Part shown: piece after piece, positions 18,998 to 26,496 of the stretch | How the letters are laid out: each line of letters starts with the position of its first letter | Position numbering within the stretch: position 1 is the first letter of the stretch | Source: Bin87 sp965203195 | GTDB taxonomy: Bacteria > Chloroflexota > Dehalococcoidia > Lucifugimonadales > UBA3495 | DNA length: 64,000 nt | Direction of reading: 5' to 3' | NCBI GenBank assembly: GCA_965203195.1 | Contig: OZ241860.1 | Coordinates: forward strand, 1,302,001 to 1,366,000 | The notes under the pieces: generated by a model | What the model was told of the DNA's origin: nothing | The model's input: only the letters and a program-made list of their open reading frames with translations | Databases searched by the model: none | Program-made: the position numbers and the translations under genes

Positions 18998-19962
18998 TCG
19001 TGAAATCACCCGTCAGGCCGGCTGGGGCCGACATCCGGGGCAAGCGCCTGTTGCTACGGAGAGCAGGGGGTGCAGATGCCCGGATGCCGGCTTTCACCGG
19101 ACTGACGGGTGACTGATTATGCTATGCCGTGCCGCCGGAACGACGGCAAAACGCGCTTGACGACGGGCCCTGATGCGCCGACGCGCCTTGTTTCACAAGG
19201 CGGTTACGGTCGCGAAAGTGGTTCCGGCGGGCGGGGACGGCGCGGCAAGGGGCGGCGGGCGGGCGGTTGGGGGCAGGGTGGTTGTCATTGGAAGTCGGCT
19301 CCTTTCCGATGGGTGGGCGATTGGCAGTTGGTAAGTGGCAGTTGGCAAATTGATGGCATCGGGGAAGGCTCGGGCTGGCCTTGGGGTTCCAGGTTGTCGG
19401 CGCTACGGCCTGAGAGCGTAAAAGCGAATTTCGTCCTAGTTTTCCGTGTCCCGGACGGACTTACGACAAGCAAAAGCAGGTTCAGGGCCTGCTCCGGCAA
19501 GCCGGTTCGGTCATCCGGCACGGGGCGGTGGTGACACCCGCTGGCTGGCACAGAACTACACGGGCCGTATGAGACACACAGCGACGAAGCAGGACCAGCT
19601 GCTAATAAGGGTTCCGACAAAGGTTAGGCCGTTTCCTGGAGGCCCGTTTGGTGGTTAGCCCGATTGGTTTCCCCGATGGTGGTACGACGTCGATTTCGGA
19701 TTGGATTGGGCATTGCTTTGTCCGTTTTGGCACCGGGCGCGCGTCCGCGCCGGGGCTGTGGCGGATGGCGGTCGGGACAGCTGTTCTCCGGCCGCCGGGC
19801 GGGTTGCCGCATCCGTGTTTCAGGTTAGCAGCACTTATGTTCAGGGCGCAAGGGCGCGGGTGTCATAAATGGCGCCGATTTTTAAAACCCGGCGGGCGGA
19901 TTGGGCTGGCGCCTGCGGCGGTCGGAATGCGGGCATCCGGGCGGTTTGAAGACACGCCCTGA
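18998..19962 (+). repeat. Large dispersed non-coding repeat, copy A
   Basis: This stretch is repeated in inverted orientation at 49779-50666. By eye many blocks are identical over 30-70 bases, for example the blocks starting ccgggcaagcgcctgttgct-like at 19035, aagtcggctcctttcc at 19290, ttggggttccaggttgtcgg at 19380, and tggctggcacagaactacac at 19542. Indels between the copies shift all reading frames, so I see no conserved protein. The piece around 19320 contains the tandem motif ggcagttggtaagtggcagt. It lies between hppA and the BKACE gene. It may be a non-autonomous mobile element, a decayed element or a structured RNA locus. I know no family it matches. Confidence 0.7.
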
Positions 19963-20117
19963 CGAGGCAGGAAGGGCGGTCTCACAACCGGGCTGTCGGC
20001 TGTCCTTCCGGCCGGCATCCTGGCTTTCGGGCCGCCCGGGCCGCCCGGGCCGCCGGCTGATCCGAATTCGGCGACTGCTCTCCGCAGGCCGGCATCCGAA
20101 ATTGCGGGCGACGGGTT
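19963..20117. other. Intergenic remainder between repeat copy A and the BKACE gene
   Basis: GC-rich sequence with gggccgcccgggccgcccgg simple repeats near 20030-20050 and no gene. Confidence 0.4.
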
Positions 20118-21005
20118 TCAGGCCCCCGGAAAGGGTATCAGCCCCAGGATGTCCCGGGCCTGTTGCGGGGTGGCTGGTTCCCGCCCGTGCAGGCGGGCCA
20201 TAGTAACCGCCCACTCAATGTACTGGGCGTTGGAAGTGGGCTGCGGGTTGTTGGGCAGAAAGGGGCTGTCCTCGAAGCCCACGCGGATATGCGCCCCGGT
20301 AGCGATGGCGATGGCGCACAGCGGGAAGGTCTGCGCCATGCTGCTGTGGGCCAGCCAGGTGGCGTTGGGGTAGCGCTCGCGGATGGTTTCCGCCACCAGG
20401 GCGTAGTTGCGCGGGGAACCGACCATGGCCTGCCGGCCGTCGCCCCAGTGCGCGCCCGGCTCCACCAGAAAATAGCGGGTATCCTTGATGTAGCCCTCGT
20501 CCATCAGGGTGAAGGCGTTGTTCAGCTCTCCGGTGTCGTGCACGGCCGGCTCGGGAAAAGTGCCGCGCCGGTAGCAGGCGTCCAGGGTGGCGGTGATGTC
20601 CTCAAAGGAGTTGGGGGTGATGGCCGTCTGGCGGCGCCCGGTTGCCGGGTTCACGGGCCAGCGGGCGGCCATGCCCAGGTTCAGGGACACCATTTCCACG
20701 GGCTGGGGCGTTTCCAGCAGGTAGCGCGTTACCGCCGCGACGGGGACATGGGCCTGGCGCGCGGTGGTGTGGTTGAGGGCCAGGTCGCACTGGGCGCGGA
20801 TCATAGCGTCGGTTTGGGCGTACCAGGCCGGGTCGTAGCTGATGCCGCCGTCGGGCGTGCGGGCGTGGAAGTGGACGATGGATGCGCCGGCTTCGTAGCA
20901 GCGCACGGCTTCCTGGGCGACTTCCTCCGGCGTCCAGGGGACGTTGGGGTTATGCTCCCGCCCGCGGCTGCCGTTCAGGCATCCTTTAATGATGATGGTG
21001 TCCAT
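20118..21005 (-). CDS. Beta-keto acid cleavage enzyme (BKACE, DUF849)
   Basis: The 295-residue protein is a TIM barrel of the BKACE family, which condenses a beta-keto acid with acetyl-CoA and cleaves it to acetoacetate and a new CoA ester (3-keto-5-aminohexanoate cleavage enzyme is the type member). The start MDTIIIKGCLNGSRGR, the zinc-binding HxH in IVHFHARTPDGG, and the late segment GAHIRVGFEDSPFLPN are all diagnostic. The particular beta-keto acid is unknown. I start at 21005 with GGGAG upstream rather than at an earlier in-frame Met. It is divergent from the next gene pair. Confidence 0.88.
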   Translation of the reverse strand: MDTIIIKGCLNGSRGREHNPNVPWTPEEVAQEAVRCYEAGASIVHFHARTPDGGISYDPAWYAQTDAMIRAQCDLALNHTTARQAHVPVAAVTRYLLETPQPVEMVSLNLGMAARWPVNPATGRRQTAITPNSFEDITATLDACYRRGTFPEPAVHDTGELNNAFTLMDEGYIKDTRYFLVEPGAHWGDGRQAMVGSPRNYALVAETIRERYPNATWLAHSSMAQTFPLCAIAIATGAHIRVGFEDSPFLPNNPQPTSNAQYIEWAVTMARLHGREPATPQQARDILGLIPFPGA

Positions 21006-21172
21006 ACCGAATTCGCTCCCGTGTGGCAAGATAGTGGCAATCCCACTCGTCCCGTAGCCGGCGCAGTGGTCCAGCCGGCTGGCCGGTTGGCCGGCGCGGG
21101 GATTATATGCCCGGCGGCGGCATTTGCGCCAACGCCGTTTTGGGGTACATTGTAATCAGCCCGCGCCGCAGC

Positions 21173-21204
21173 GATACCCGGCGCAGCAGATACCCGGCGC
21201 AGCA
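21173..21204 (+). repeat. Perfect 16-bp tandem duplication in a gene leader
   Basis: The sequence gatacccggcgcagca occurs twice in direct succession, ending just before the ribosome site (aaaggagag) of the gene at 21219. It looks like a recent slippage product. Confidence 0.7.
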
Positions 21205-21218
21205 AAGGAGAGCAGGCA

Positions 21219-21719
21219 ATGGCGCTCACGGAATCGGAAATCGGCATCAAGGGGAGCGCAATTTACCGCAGGCTGCGCGACCGGCTGGAAGCTAACTGCC
21301 GCGGCCAGTTTGTGGCGATTGATGTCATCAGCGGCGAGTACGAAATTGACGCTGATTACCCGGCGGCCAAAGACCGGCTGCTGGCGCGGGTTCCCGAGGC
21401 CGCGCCGTGGGGAGCGAAGGTCGGCCACGCCAGGCAGAATAGAGTTCCCTGGTGGCACCGGCGGCCGGCCGGGCAGGATATGTCGTGGCTTCAGATCAAG
21501 GCCAAAGGCGATGCCTGGTATGAAAAAATCCACAAGGCCCTGGAAGCCGACTACCCCGGTCACTTTGTGTTCATTGAGGTCGCCAGCGGCGCGTATGAAG
21601 TGGCTCTTGACTCTGAAACCGCCAAAGGCCGTATGACGGCCCGCTTTCCCGACGCCGCCCTTTGGGGAACCAGGGTCGCGACGCCGGACAATACCAAAAA
21701 GGCCAACGCCGATGATTAG
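21219..21719 (+). CDS. Tandem two-domain hypothetical protein paired with an aspartic protease
   Basis: The 166-residue protein contains the same domain of about 60 residues twice. Copy 1 (about 11-68) includes YRRLRDRLEANCRGQFVAID and ends WGAKVG; copy 2 (about 96-155) includes YEKIHKALEADYPGHFVFIE and ends WGTRVA. Single-domain versions, with the pattern G(K/Q)FVAID-x-SGxYEID-...-RxPxAxxWG, are common in cyanobacteria and Chloroflexota, encoded directly upstream of a retropepsin-like protein, as here. The function is not known; a toxin-antitoxin-like or processing partnership has to be considered. Its stop overlaps the start of the protease gene by eight bases. No signal peptide is seen. 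Confidence 0.7.
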   Translation: MALTESEIGIKGSAIYRRLRDRLEANCRGQFVAIDVISGEYEIDADYPAAKDRLLARVPEAAPWGAKVGHARQNRVPWWHRRPAGQDMSWLQIKAKGDAWYEKIHKALEADYPGHFVFIEVASGAYEVALDSETAKGRMTARFPDAALWGTRVATPDNTKKANADD

Positions 21720-22122
21720 CGGACGACTAACCGAAGATCGCCTGCCCCTCGTCACCCTCAACCTGATTGACCACAACGGGGTTGTCCACCCGGTAACATT
21801 CCTGGTGGATACCGGGTACGACGGTTGGCTGGTTTTGCCGCCGGAGACTATCAGGGAGCTTGCCCTGCCCCCTACCGGGGACGCCAATATCGTTACGGTT
21901 GCCGGCGGCGCAAGTCTGGAATGGGCGAACTACCGGGCAAGGCTATACTGGAACGGTCGCATTCGCGATGTTGTGGTACTGGAATCGGACACTATGCCGT
22001 TGCTCGGCATGGCGATGCTGGATGACCCGGCCGCCGGCTGCGCTGATTTGCTGGTCATCGATTCCGCCGACCGCAGCGTGTCAATCCGGCATCAGCCGCC
22101 TCCTTACGGCGCCGAAAATTAA
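21712..22122 (+). CDS. Clan AA (retropepsin-like) aspartic protease family protein
   Basis: The 136-residue protein has the active-site triplet in FLVDTGYDGWLVLP (Asp-Thr-Gly at about residues 32-34) and the second-half motif TMPLLGMAMLDD, the layout of a one-domain, dimerising pepsin-like fold. The start overlaps the upstream gene's stop region (ATG at 21712), which means coupled translation. The target is unknown; the conserved pairing suggests that the duplicated-domain protein is its substrate or regulator. No membrane segment is present, so it should act in the cytosol. Confidence 0.78.
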   Translation: MISGRLTEDRLPLVTLNLIDHNGVVHPVTFLVDTGYDGWLVLPPETIRELALPPTGDANIVTVAGGASLEWANYRARLYWNGRIRDVVVLESDTMPLLGMAMLDDPAAGCADLLVIDSADRSVSIRHQPPPYGAEN

Positions 22123-22270
22123 CGCAGCACCGGGGCCGGCGCTGTCCCGCCCCGGGCCGGGCTGTGCTATCATAGCCGCGCCGGGGCCGTGTCCGATGCA
22201 GCTTGGCGCGCGTGGCCCGGCCGCCATTCCTGTCCGCCCCGCCCTGATTGACCAACGGAGGATTTGCCCG

Positions 22271-24622
22271 ATGCTGGACTACAAGCCCAATATGGTTCTG
22301 ACCAGTGACAAGGAATACAAGGTCGTTGGCACGCGCCCGGTGCGCCACGACGGCGCCGATAAAGTTACCGGGCTGGCCCGCTATAGCGCCGACCTCAACC
22401 TGCCGGGGATGCTGTACGGCAAGGTACTGCGCAGCCCTCACGCCCACGCCCGCATCAAGTCCATTGACACCGGCAAGGCCGCAGCGATGCCCGGCGTGCG
22501 CGCCGTCATCACCGGCGCCGACATCGTGGAACCCGCCGGCCGCGCTTCCGACCTGGCCGAAGGCGCGATGATCAACTTCAAGTTTCTCAGCAACAACGTG
22601 ATGGCCCAGGACAAAGCCCTTTACAAGGGCCACGCCATCGCCGCGGTGGCCGCCGTCAGCGCCCACATCGCCGAGGAAGCCCTGGCGCAGATTGATGTTG
22701 AGTACGAAGCGCTGCCCCCGGTGATGCACGCCCGCGAGGCGATGTCCGAAGGCGCCACGCTGGTTCACGAGCGGCTGGCGGCCCTGAGCACGGCCGCCAC
22801 CCGCGCCGGCGGCGTCCTGGACGATGACGATGCCAGCGCCGGCACCAACATCGCCAACCACTTTGAGTTTCGCAGGGGCGATCTGGACGCCGGCTTTGCC
22901 GCCGCCGACGAGGTAGTGGAGCGCAGCGTCAGCACATCCGCCGTGCACCAAGGCTATATTGAGCCCCACAGCGGCACGGCAATGTGGCATGACGACGGCA
23001 GCCTGACCGTCTGGTCCAGCAGCCAGGGGCATTTTACCGTCCGCGACCACACGGCGCGGCTGGTGGGCGTTCCGGTGTCCAAAGTGAAAGCCATTCCCAT
23101 GGAAATCGGCGGGGGGTTCGGGGCCAAGCTGGCGGTGTATATGGAACCGCTGGCGGCCCTGCTGGCCCGCAAGGCCCACGCCCCGGTCAAGGTGGCGATG
23201 AGCCGCACCGAGGTTTTTGAGGCTACCGGCCCGACTTCGGGGACGGAAATTTCCTGCCGGATTGGCGCCACCAACGACGGCAAAATCACCGCCGCCGAAG
23301 TGCGTCTGATTTTTGAGGCCGGCGCTTTCCCCGGCTCTCCGGTGCCGGGCGCCGCCAACTGCGTCCTCGCCGCCTACGACATCGCCAACACCTGCATTGA
23401 GGGCTATGACATCGTGGTCAACCGGCCCAAGACGGCGGCCTACCGCGCCCCCGGCTCTCCGGCTGCCGCCTACTGTGTGGAAGTGGCTCTGGACGAACTG
23501 GCCGGCAAGCTCGGCATTGACCCCATCGACCTGCGGCTGATGAACAGCGCCAAAGAGGGCACCCGCCGGCCCACCGGCCCGCTGACGCCCAAAGTTGGCT
23601 ACATCGAGACGCTGGAGGCTACCAAAGCGCATCCGCACTACGCCGCCGCGCTGGAGCATAAGGGCGGCGACGGCAAGCGTTACGGGCGGGGCGTGGCGGC
23701 CGGTTTCTGGGGCAACAACACGGGGCCCGCCGCCGCGGTGGCGCTGGTCAACCCCGACGGCACCGTTACGCTCACCGAAGGCTCGCCGGACATCGGCGGC
23801 ACGCGGGCCTCGGTGTCGCAGCAGCTGGCGGAAACGCTGGGCATCCCCGTTGAGGACGTGCGGCCCCAGATTGGCGACACCGACAGCATCGGCTTTACCT
23901 CCAACACCGGCGGCAGCAGCGTTACCTTCAAGACCGGCTTCGCGGCCTATACCGCCGCGCAGGATGTGAAGCAGCAGATGATGGCGCGCGCCGCCCGCAT
24001 CTGGGAAGTGGAGCCGGAGGATGTGCTTTACGAGGACGGCGTACTCAAGCACCGGGCCGATGACCAGTTGCAGATGACCTTCCGGCAGCTGGCGGCTCGT
24101 CAGGTGCCTACCGGCGGCCCCATTGTCGGGCGCGGCGGCGTCAACCCCGGCGGCGCCGGCCCCTGCATCGGCGTCCACATTGTTGATGTGGCCGTTGACG
24201 AGGACACCGGCAAAGTGGACATTGTGCGCTACACCGCCGTCCAGGACGCCGGGAAGGCCATTCACCCGTCCTATGTGGAGGGGCAGATCCAGGGCGGCGC
24301 CGTGCAGGGCATCGGCTGGGCGCTGAACGAGGAGTACTACATCAACGACGCCGGCCATATGGTCAACTCCAGTTTCCTGGACTACCGGATGCCCACCAGC
24401 CTGGATCTGCCGATGATTGACACCTGCATCGTTGAGGTGGACAACCCCAACCATCCCTACGGCGTGCGGGGCGTGGGCGAAGTGCCGATTGTGCCGCCGA
24501 TGGCCGCCATCGCCAACGCCATCAACGACGCCGTTGGCGTGCGGATGACCGTGCTGCCGATGAACCCCGGCAATGTGCTGGAAGCCCTGTGGGCCAGTGA
24601 CAAGGACAAGGGCAGCGCGTAG
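22271..24622 (+). CDS. Xanthine dehydrogenase/CO dehydrogenase family molybdopterin-binding large subunit
   Basis: The 783-residue protein has the aldehyde oxidase a/b-hammerhead domain (GLARYSADLNLPGMLYGKVL) and the MocoBD domain with EIGGGFGAKL, AAYRAPGSPAAAY and TGGSSVTFKTG. Near the C-terminus GVRGVGEVPIVPPMAA holds the conserved catalytic Glu. It would oxidise an aldehyde or N-heterocycle, with electrons normally passed through a [2Fe-2S] small subunit and an FAD medium subunit. Neither partner gene is adjacent; the neighbours are a protease pair and a toxin-antitoxin-like locus. The start at 22271 follows GGAGG. CoxL-type AYRGAGR is absent, so it is not an aerobic CO dehydrogenase. Confidence 0.88.
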   Translation: MLDYKPNMVLTSDKEYKVVGTRPVRHDGADKVTGLARYSADLNLPGMLYGKVLRSPHAHARIKSIDTGKAAAMPGVRAVITGADIVEPAGRASDLAEGAMINFKFLSNNVMAQDKALYKGHAIAAVAAVSAHIAEEALAQIDVEYEALPPVMHAREAMSEGATLVHERLAALSTAATRAGGVLDDDDASAGTNIANHFEFRRGDLDAGFAAADEVVERSVSTSAVHQGYIEPHSGTAMWHDDGSLTVWSSSQGHFTVRDHTARLVGVPVSKVKAIPMEIGGGFGAKLAVYMEPLAALLARKAHAPVKVAMSRTEVFEATGPTSGTEISCRIGATNDGKITAAEVRLIFEAGAFPGSPVPGAANCVLAAYDIANTCIEGYDIVVNRPKTAAYRAPGSPAAAYCVEVALDELAGKLGIDPIDLRLMNSAKEGTRRPTGPLTPKVGYIETLEATKAHPHYAAALEHKGGDGKRYGRGVAAGFWGNNTGPAAAVALVNPDGTVTLTEGSPDIGGTRASVSQQLAETLGIPVEDVRPQIGDTDSIGFTSNTGGSSVTFKTGFAAYTAAQDVKQQMMARAARIWEVEPEDVLYEDGVLKHRADDQLQMTFRQLAARQVPTGGPIVGRGGVNPGGAGPCIGVHIVDVAVDEDTGKVDIVRYTAVQDAGKAIHPSYVEGQIQGGAVQGIGWALNEEYYINDAGHMVNSSFLDYRMPTSLDLPMIDTCIVEVDNPNHPYGVRGVGEVPIVPPMAAIANAINDAVGVRMTVLPMNPGNVLEALWASDKDKGSA

Positions 24623-24709
24623 CGACCCGGTGCGCCGGGGCGGGCCGCTTACCCGCTCCGGCGCATCGGTTTATTTATGCCCGACTAACCTGTGGCGAGG
24701 TGAACTGCA

Positions 24710-25240
24710 ATGCCCGATGTATGGATACCCCCGCAGATGCAGCGCATCACCGGCGCCCCCGACCGGGTGCAGGTGGCCGGCGCCACCGTCCGGCAGGTCA
24801 TCAACAACCTGGAGCGGCTGCACCCCGGCATCAAGGAGCTGCTCTACGATGAGGAGCTGGACGACATTACCCCCGGCCTGGCTGTAATCGTAGATGGCGA
24901 TGTGAGCCAGCTGGGGCTACTGGAGCGGGTGGGCGAGGACAGTGAAATGCATTTCCTGCCGGCCATTGGCGGCGGCCGGGACGAAGGCCAGGCTGAACCC
25001 GCCGGCGTCCCGGCGAAAAAGAAACGCCCGGAAACGCTGGCCGATTTTATGCAGGAAGCGAACCTGATCGGCATCCTGGATAGCAGGGAGTTTGGCCCCG
25101 AAGGCGCGAGTATGTCGGTAGATACCGGCAAAAAATTCACGGACATCCTCTGGGAAAAGTACCAGCGCGAGCAAAAAGAAGCCCGGCAACGCTACGGGAA
25201 AGAGCCGGCCCAGGGCAAGCCGGAGCCGGAGCGGCCATGA
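24710..25240 (+). CDS. MoaD/ThiS-like beta-grasp domain fused to a VapB-like antitoxin tail, copy 1
   Basis: Residues 1-89 form a MoaD/ThiS-type sulfur-carrier-like domain (VWIPPQMQRITGAP, then TVRQVINNLERLHPGIKELL) that ends FLPAIGGG, where free MoaD proteins stop with Gly-Gly. Here a charged linker and a tail continue to residue 176. The tail (TLADFMQEANLIGILDSREF and SMSVDTGKKFTDILWEKY) matches the C-terminal part of antitoxins encoded just before PIN toxins. The stop overlaps the PIN start by ATGA. Thus the carrier terminus is buried unless cleaved, and the protein may act mainly as an antitoxin. GAGGTGAACTGCA before the ATG is the ribosome site. Confidence 0.75.
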   Translation: MPDVWIPPQMQRITGAPDRVQVAGATVRQVINNLERLHPGIKELLYDEELDDITPGLAVIVDGDVSQLGLLERVGEDSEMHFLPAIGGGRDEGQAEPAGVPAKKKRPETLADFMQEANLIGILDSREFGPEGASMSVDTGKKFTDILWEKYQREQKEARQRYGKEPAQGKPEPERP

Positions 25241-25644
25241 CGCTCACTGATGCCGGCCCGCTGGTCGCTCTGATCAATGCCGGCGATCAGCATCATTCCG
25301 CGTGCGCGGCCGCTTACCGCCAGCTGGCGACTCCGTTGCTCACCACCTGGCCCTGTCTGGCCGAAGCGATGCATCTGCTACAAAGGTACGGCGGCTATCG
25401 CTATCAGGCCGCCCTGTGGAGTATGCACTTCAGGGGGCAACTTGCGTTGCGCCAACTAACCCGGGCAGAAACGGCGCGGGTGGCCGAGTTGATGGAGCAA
25501 TACCGGGACACGCCAATGGATCTGGCCGACGCTTCGCTGGTAGCCGTGGCCGAAAGCCGGTCGCTGCGCCAAGCGTTCACCGTGGACCAGCAGTTTTACA
25601 TTTACCGGCTTAATGACGGTTCGGCGCTGGATGTCGTGCCGTAG
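25237..25644 (+). CDS. PIN-domain ribonuclease toxin (VapC-like)
   Basis: The 135-residue protein has the PIN acidic residues: Asp5 in LTDAGPLVALINAGD, Glu43 in WPCLAEAMHLL, Asp95/98 in TPMDLADASLVAVAE and Asp117 in FTVDQQF. PIN toxins cut RNA and are held inactive by the protein encoded upstream. Its ATG overlaps the stop of the MoaD-antitoxin fusion by four bases, the typical antitoxin-toxin coupling. It is complete, in contrast to its decayed copy at 26303-26476. Confidence 0.85.
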   Translation: MTLTDAGPLVALINAGDQHHSACAAAYRQLATPLLTTWPCLAEAMHLLQRYGGYRYQAALWSMHFRGQLALRQLTRAETARVAELMEQYRDTPMDLADASLVAVAESRSLRQAFTVDQQFYIYRLNDGSALDVVP

Positions 25645-25664
25645 GCGCGCCGCCGGCACAATCC

Positions 25665-25728
25665 CTATTCGGGGAACAGGGTCAGGGCCAGGGCGCCCCG
25701 GTCGTAATCGCCCGCGCTGACGGCCCCG
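25665..25728 (-). pseudogene. Orphan 3' fragment of the DUF3352 gene
   Basis: These 64 bases repeat the last 21 codons of the DUF3352 gene (26497-28344), ending in the same TTCCCCGAATAG on the minus strand. They were carried along by the tandem duplication. Confidence 0.85.
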
Positions 25729-25759
25729 CCCCGACTAACTTGTGGCGAGGTGAACTGCA

Positions 25760-26290
25760 ATGCCCGATGTATGGATACCCCCGCAGATGCAGCGCATCAC
25801 CGGCGCCCCCGACCGGGTGCAGGTGGCCGGCGCCACCGTCCGGCAGGTCATCAACAACCTGGAGCGGCTTCACCCCGGCATCAAGGAGCTGCTCTATGAT
25901 GAGGAGCTGGACGACATTACCCCCGGCCTGGCCGTGATTGTGGATGGCGACGTGAGCCAGCTGGGGCTGCTGGAGCGGGTGGGCGAGGACAGCGAAATGC
26001 ATTTCCTGCCGGCCATTGGCGGCGGGCAGGAGGGCGGCGAAAAGGCCGAGGCCCAAGCCGACGAACCCGCCGAAGCCCCGGCGGAGCCGGCGCCGAAAAG
26101 AACGCTGGCCGATTTGCTGGAAGGGTATATCGGCGCCATCCACAGCAGCGAGCATATTCCGGACGGGGCCAATATGTCGGTAGATACCGGCAAGCGGTTC
26201 GCGGAAGGGCTGTGGGAACAGTACCGGCGCGATCAGGAGGAAGCCCGGCAACGCTATGCCAAAGAATGCGGCCAGCATCAGCGGGAATAA
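25760..26290 (+). CDS. MoaD/ThiS-like domain fused to a VapB-like antitoxin tail, copy 2
   Basis: The first 89 residues are identical to copy 1. By eye the two genes differ there at ten bases, all synonymous. After the GGG the linker (EGGEKAEAQADEPAEAPAEP) and the tail (TLADLLEGYIGAIHSSEHIP, then MSVDTGKRFAEGLWEQYRRD) have diverged strongly but keep the antitoxin pattern. The matching PIN toxin is broken (26303-26476), so this copy may persist for its MoaD domain, as an antitoxin against other toxins, or by gene conversion. The leader and ribosome site are the same as in copy 1. Confidence 0.75.
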   Translation: MPDVWIPPQMQRITGAPDRVQVAGATVRQVINNLERLHPGIKELLYDEELDDITPGLAVIVDGDVSQLGLLERVGEDSEMHFLPAIGGGQEGGEKAEAQADEPAEAPAEPAPKRTLADLLEGYIGAIHSSEHIPDGANMSVDTGKRFAEGLWEQYRRDQEEARQRYAKECGQHQRE

Positions 26291-26302
26291 GGCAAGGCGG
26301 CG

Positions 26303-26476
26303 ATGATTTTAACCGACACCGCCCCCCATCGTGGCATTGCTTGATGGCGATGACCAGCACACGCTTCGCTGGTAGCCGTGGCCGAAAGCCGTTCCCTGCG
26401 CCTGGCGTTCACCGTGGACCGGCAGTTTTACATTTACCGGCTTAATGACGGTTCGGCACTGGATGTCGTGCCGTAG
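26303..26476 (+). pseudogene. Decayed PIN toxin gene
   Basis: ATG 26303 opens MILTDTAP and then loses frame. With one base shift the text reads IVALLDGDDQHT, as in the N-terminus of the intact toxin. About 230 bases are deleted, and the sequence rejoins at the equivalent of SLVAVAESRSL, running to the shared C-terminus YIYRLNDGSALDVVP. Toxin loss with antitoxin kept is the usual direction of decay. Confidence 0.85.
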
Positions 26477-26496
26477 GTACGCCGCCGGCACAATCC

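Noticed and set aside
19446..19658. ORFs in repeat copy A similar to frames in copy B (for example GGGDTRWLAQNYTGRM)
   Set aside because: The similarity follows from DNA identity; indels between the copies move the frame before and after the shared stretch, so no common protein exists.
18998..19962. Group II intron, integron or CRISPR interpretation of the inverted repeat element
   Set aside because: No reverse transcriptase, domain V-like hairpin, integrase or regular spacer pattern is visible.
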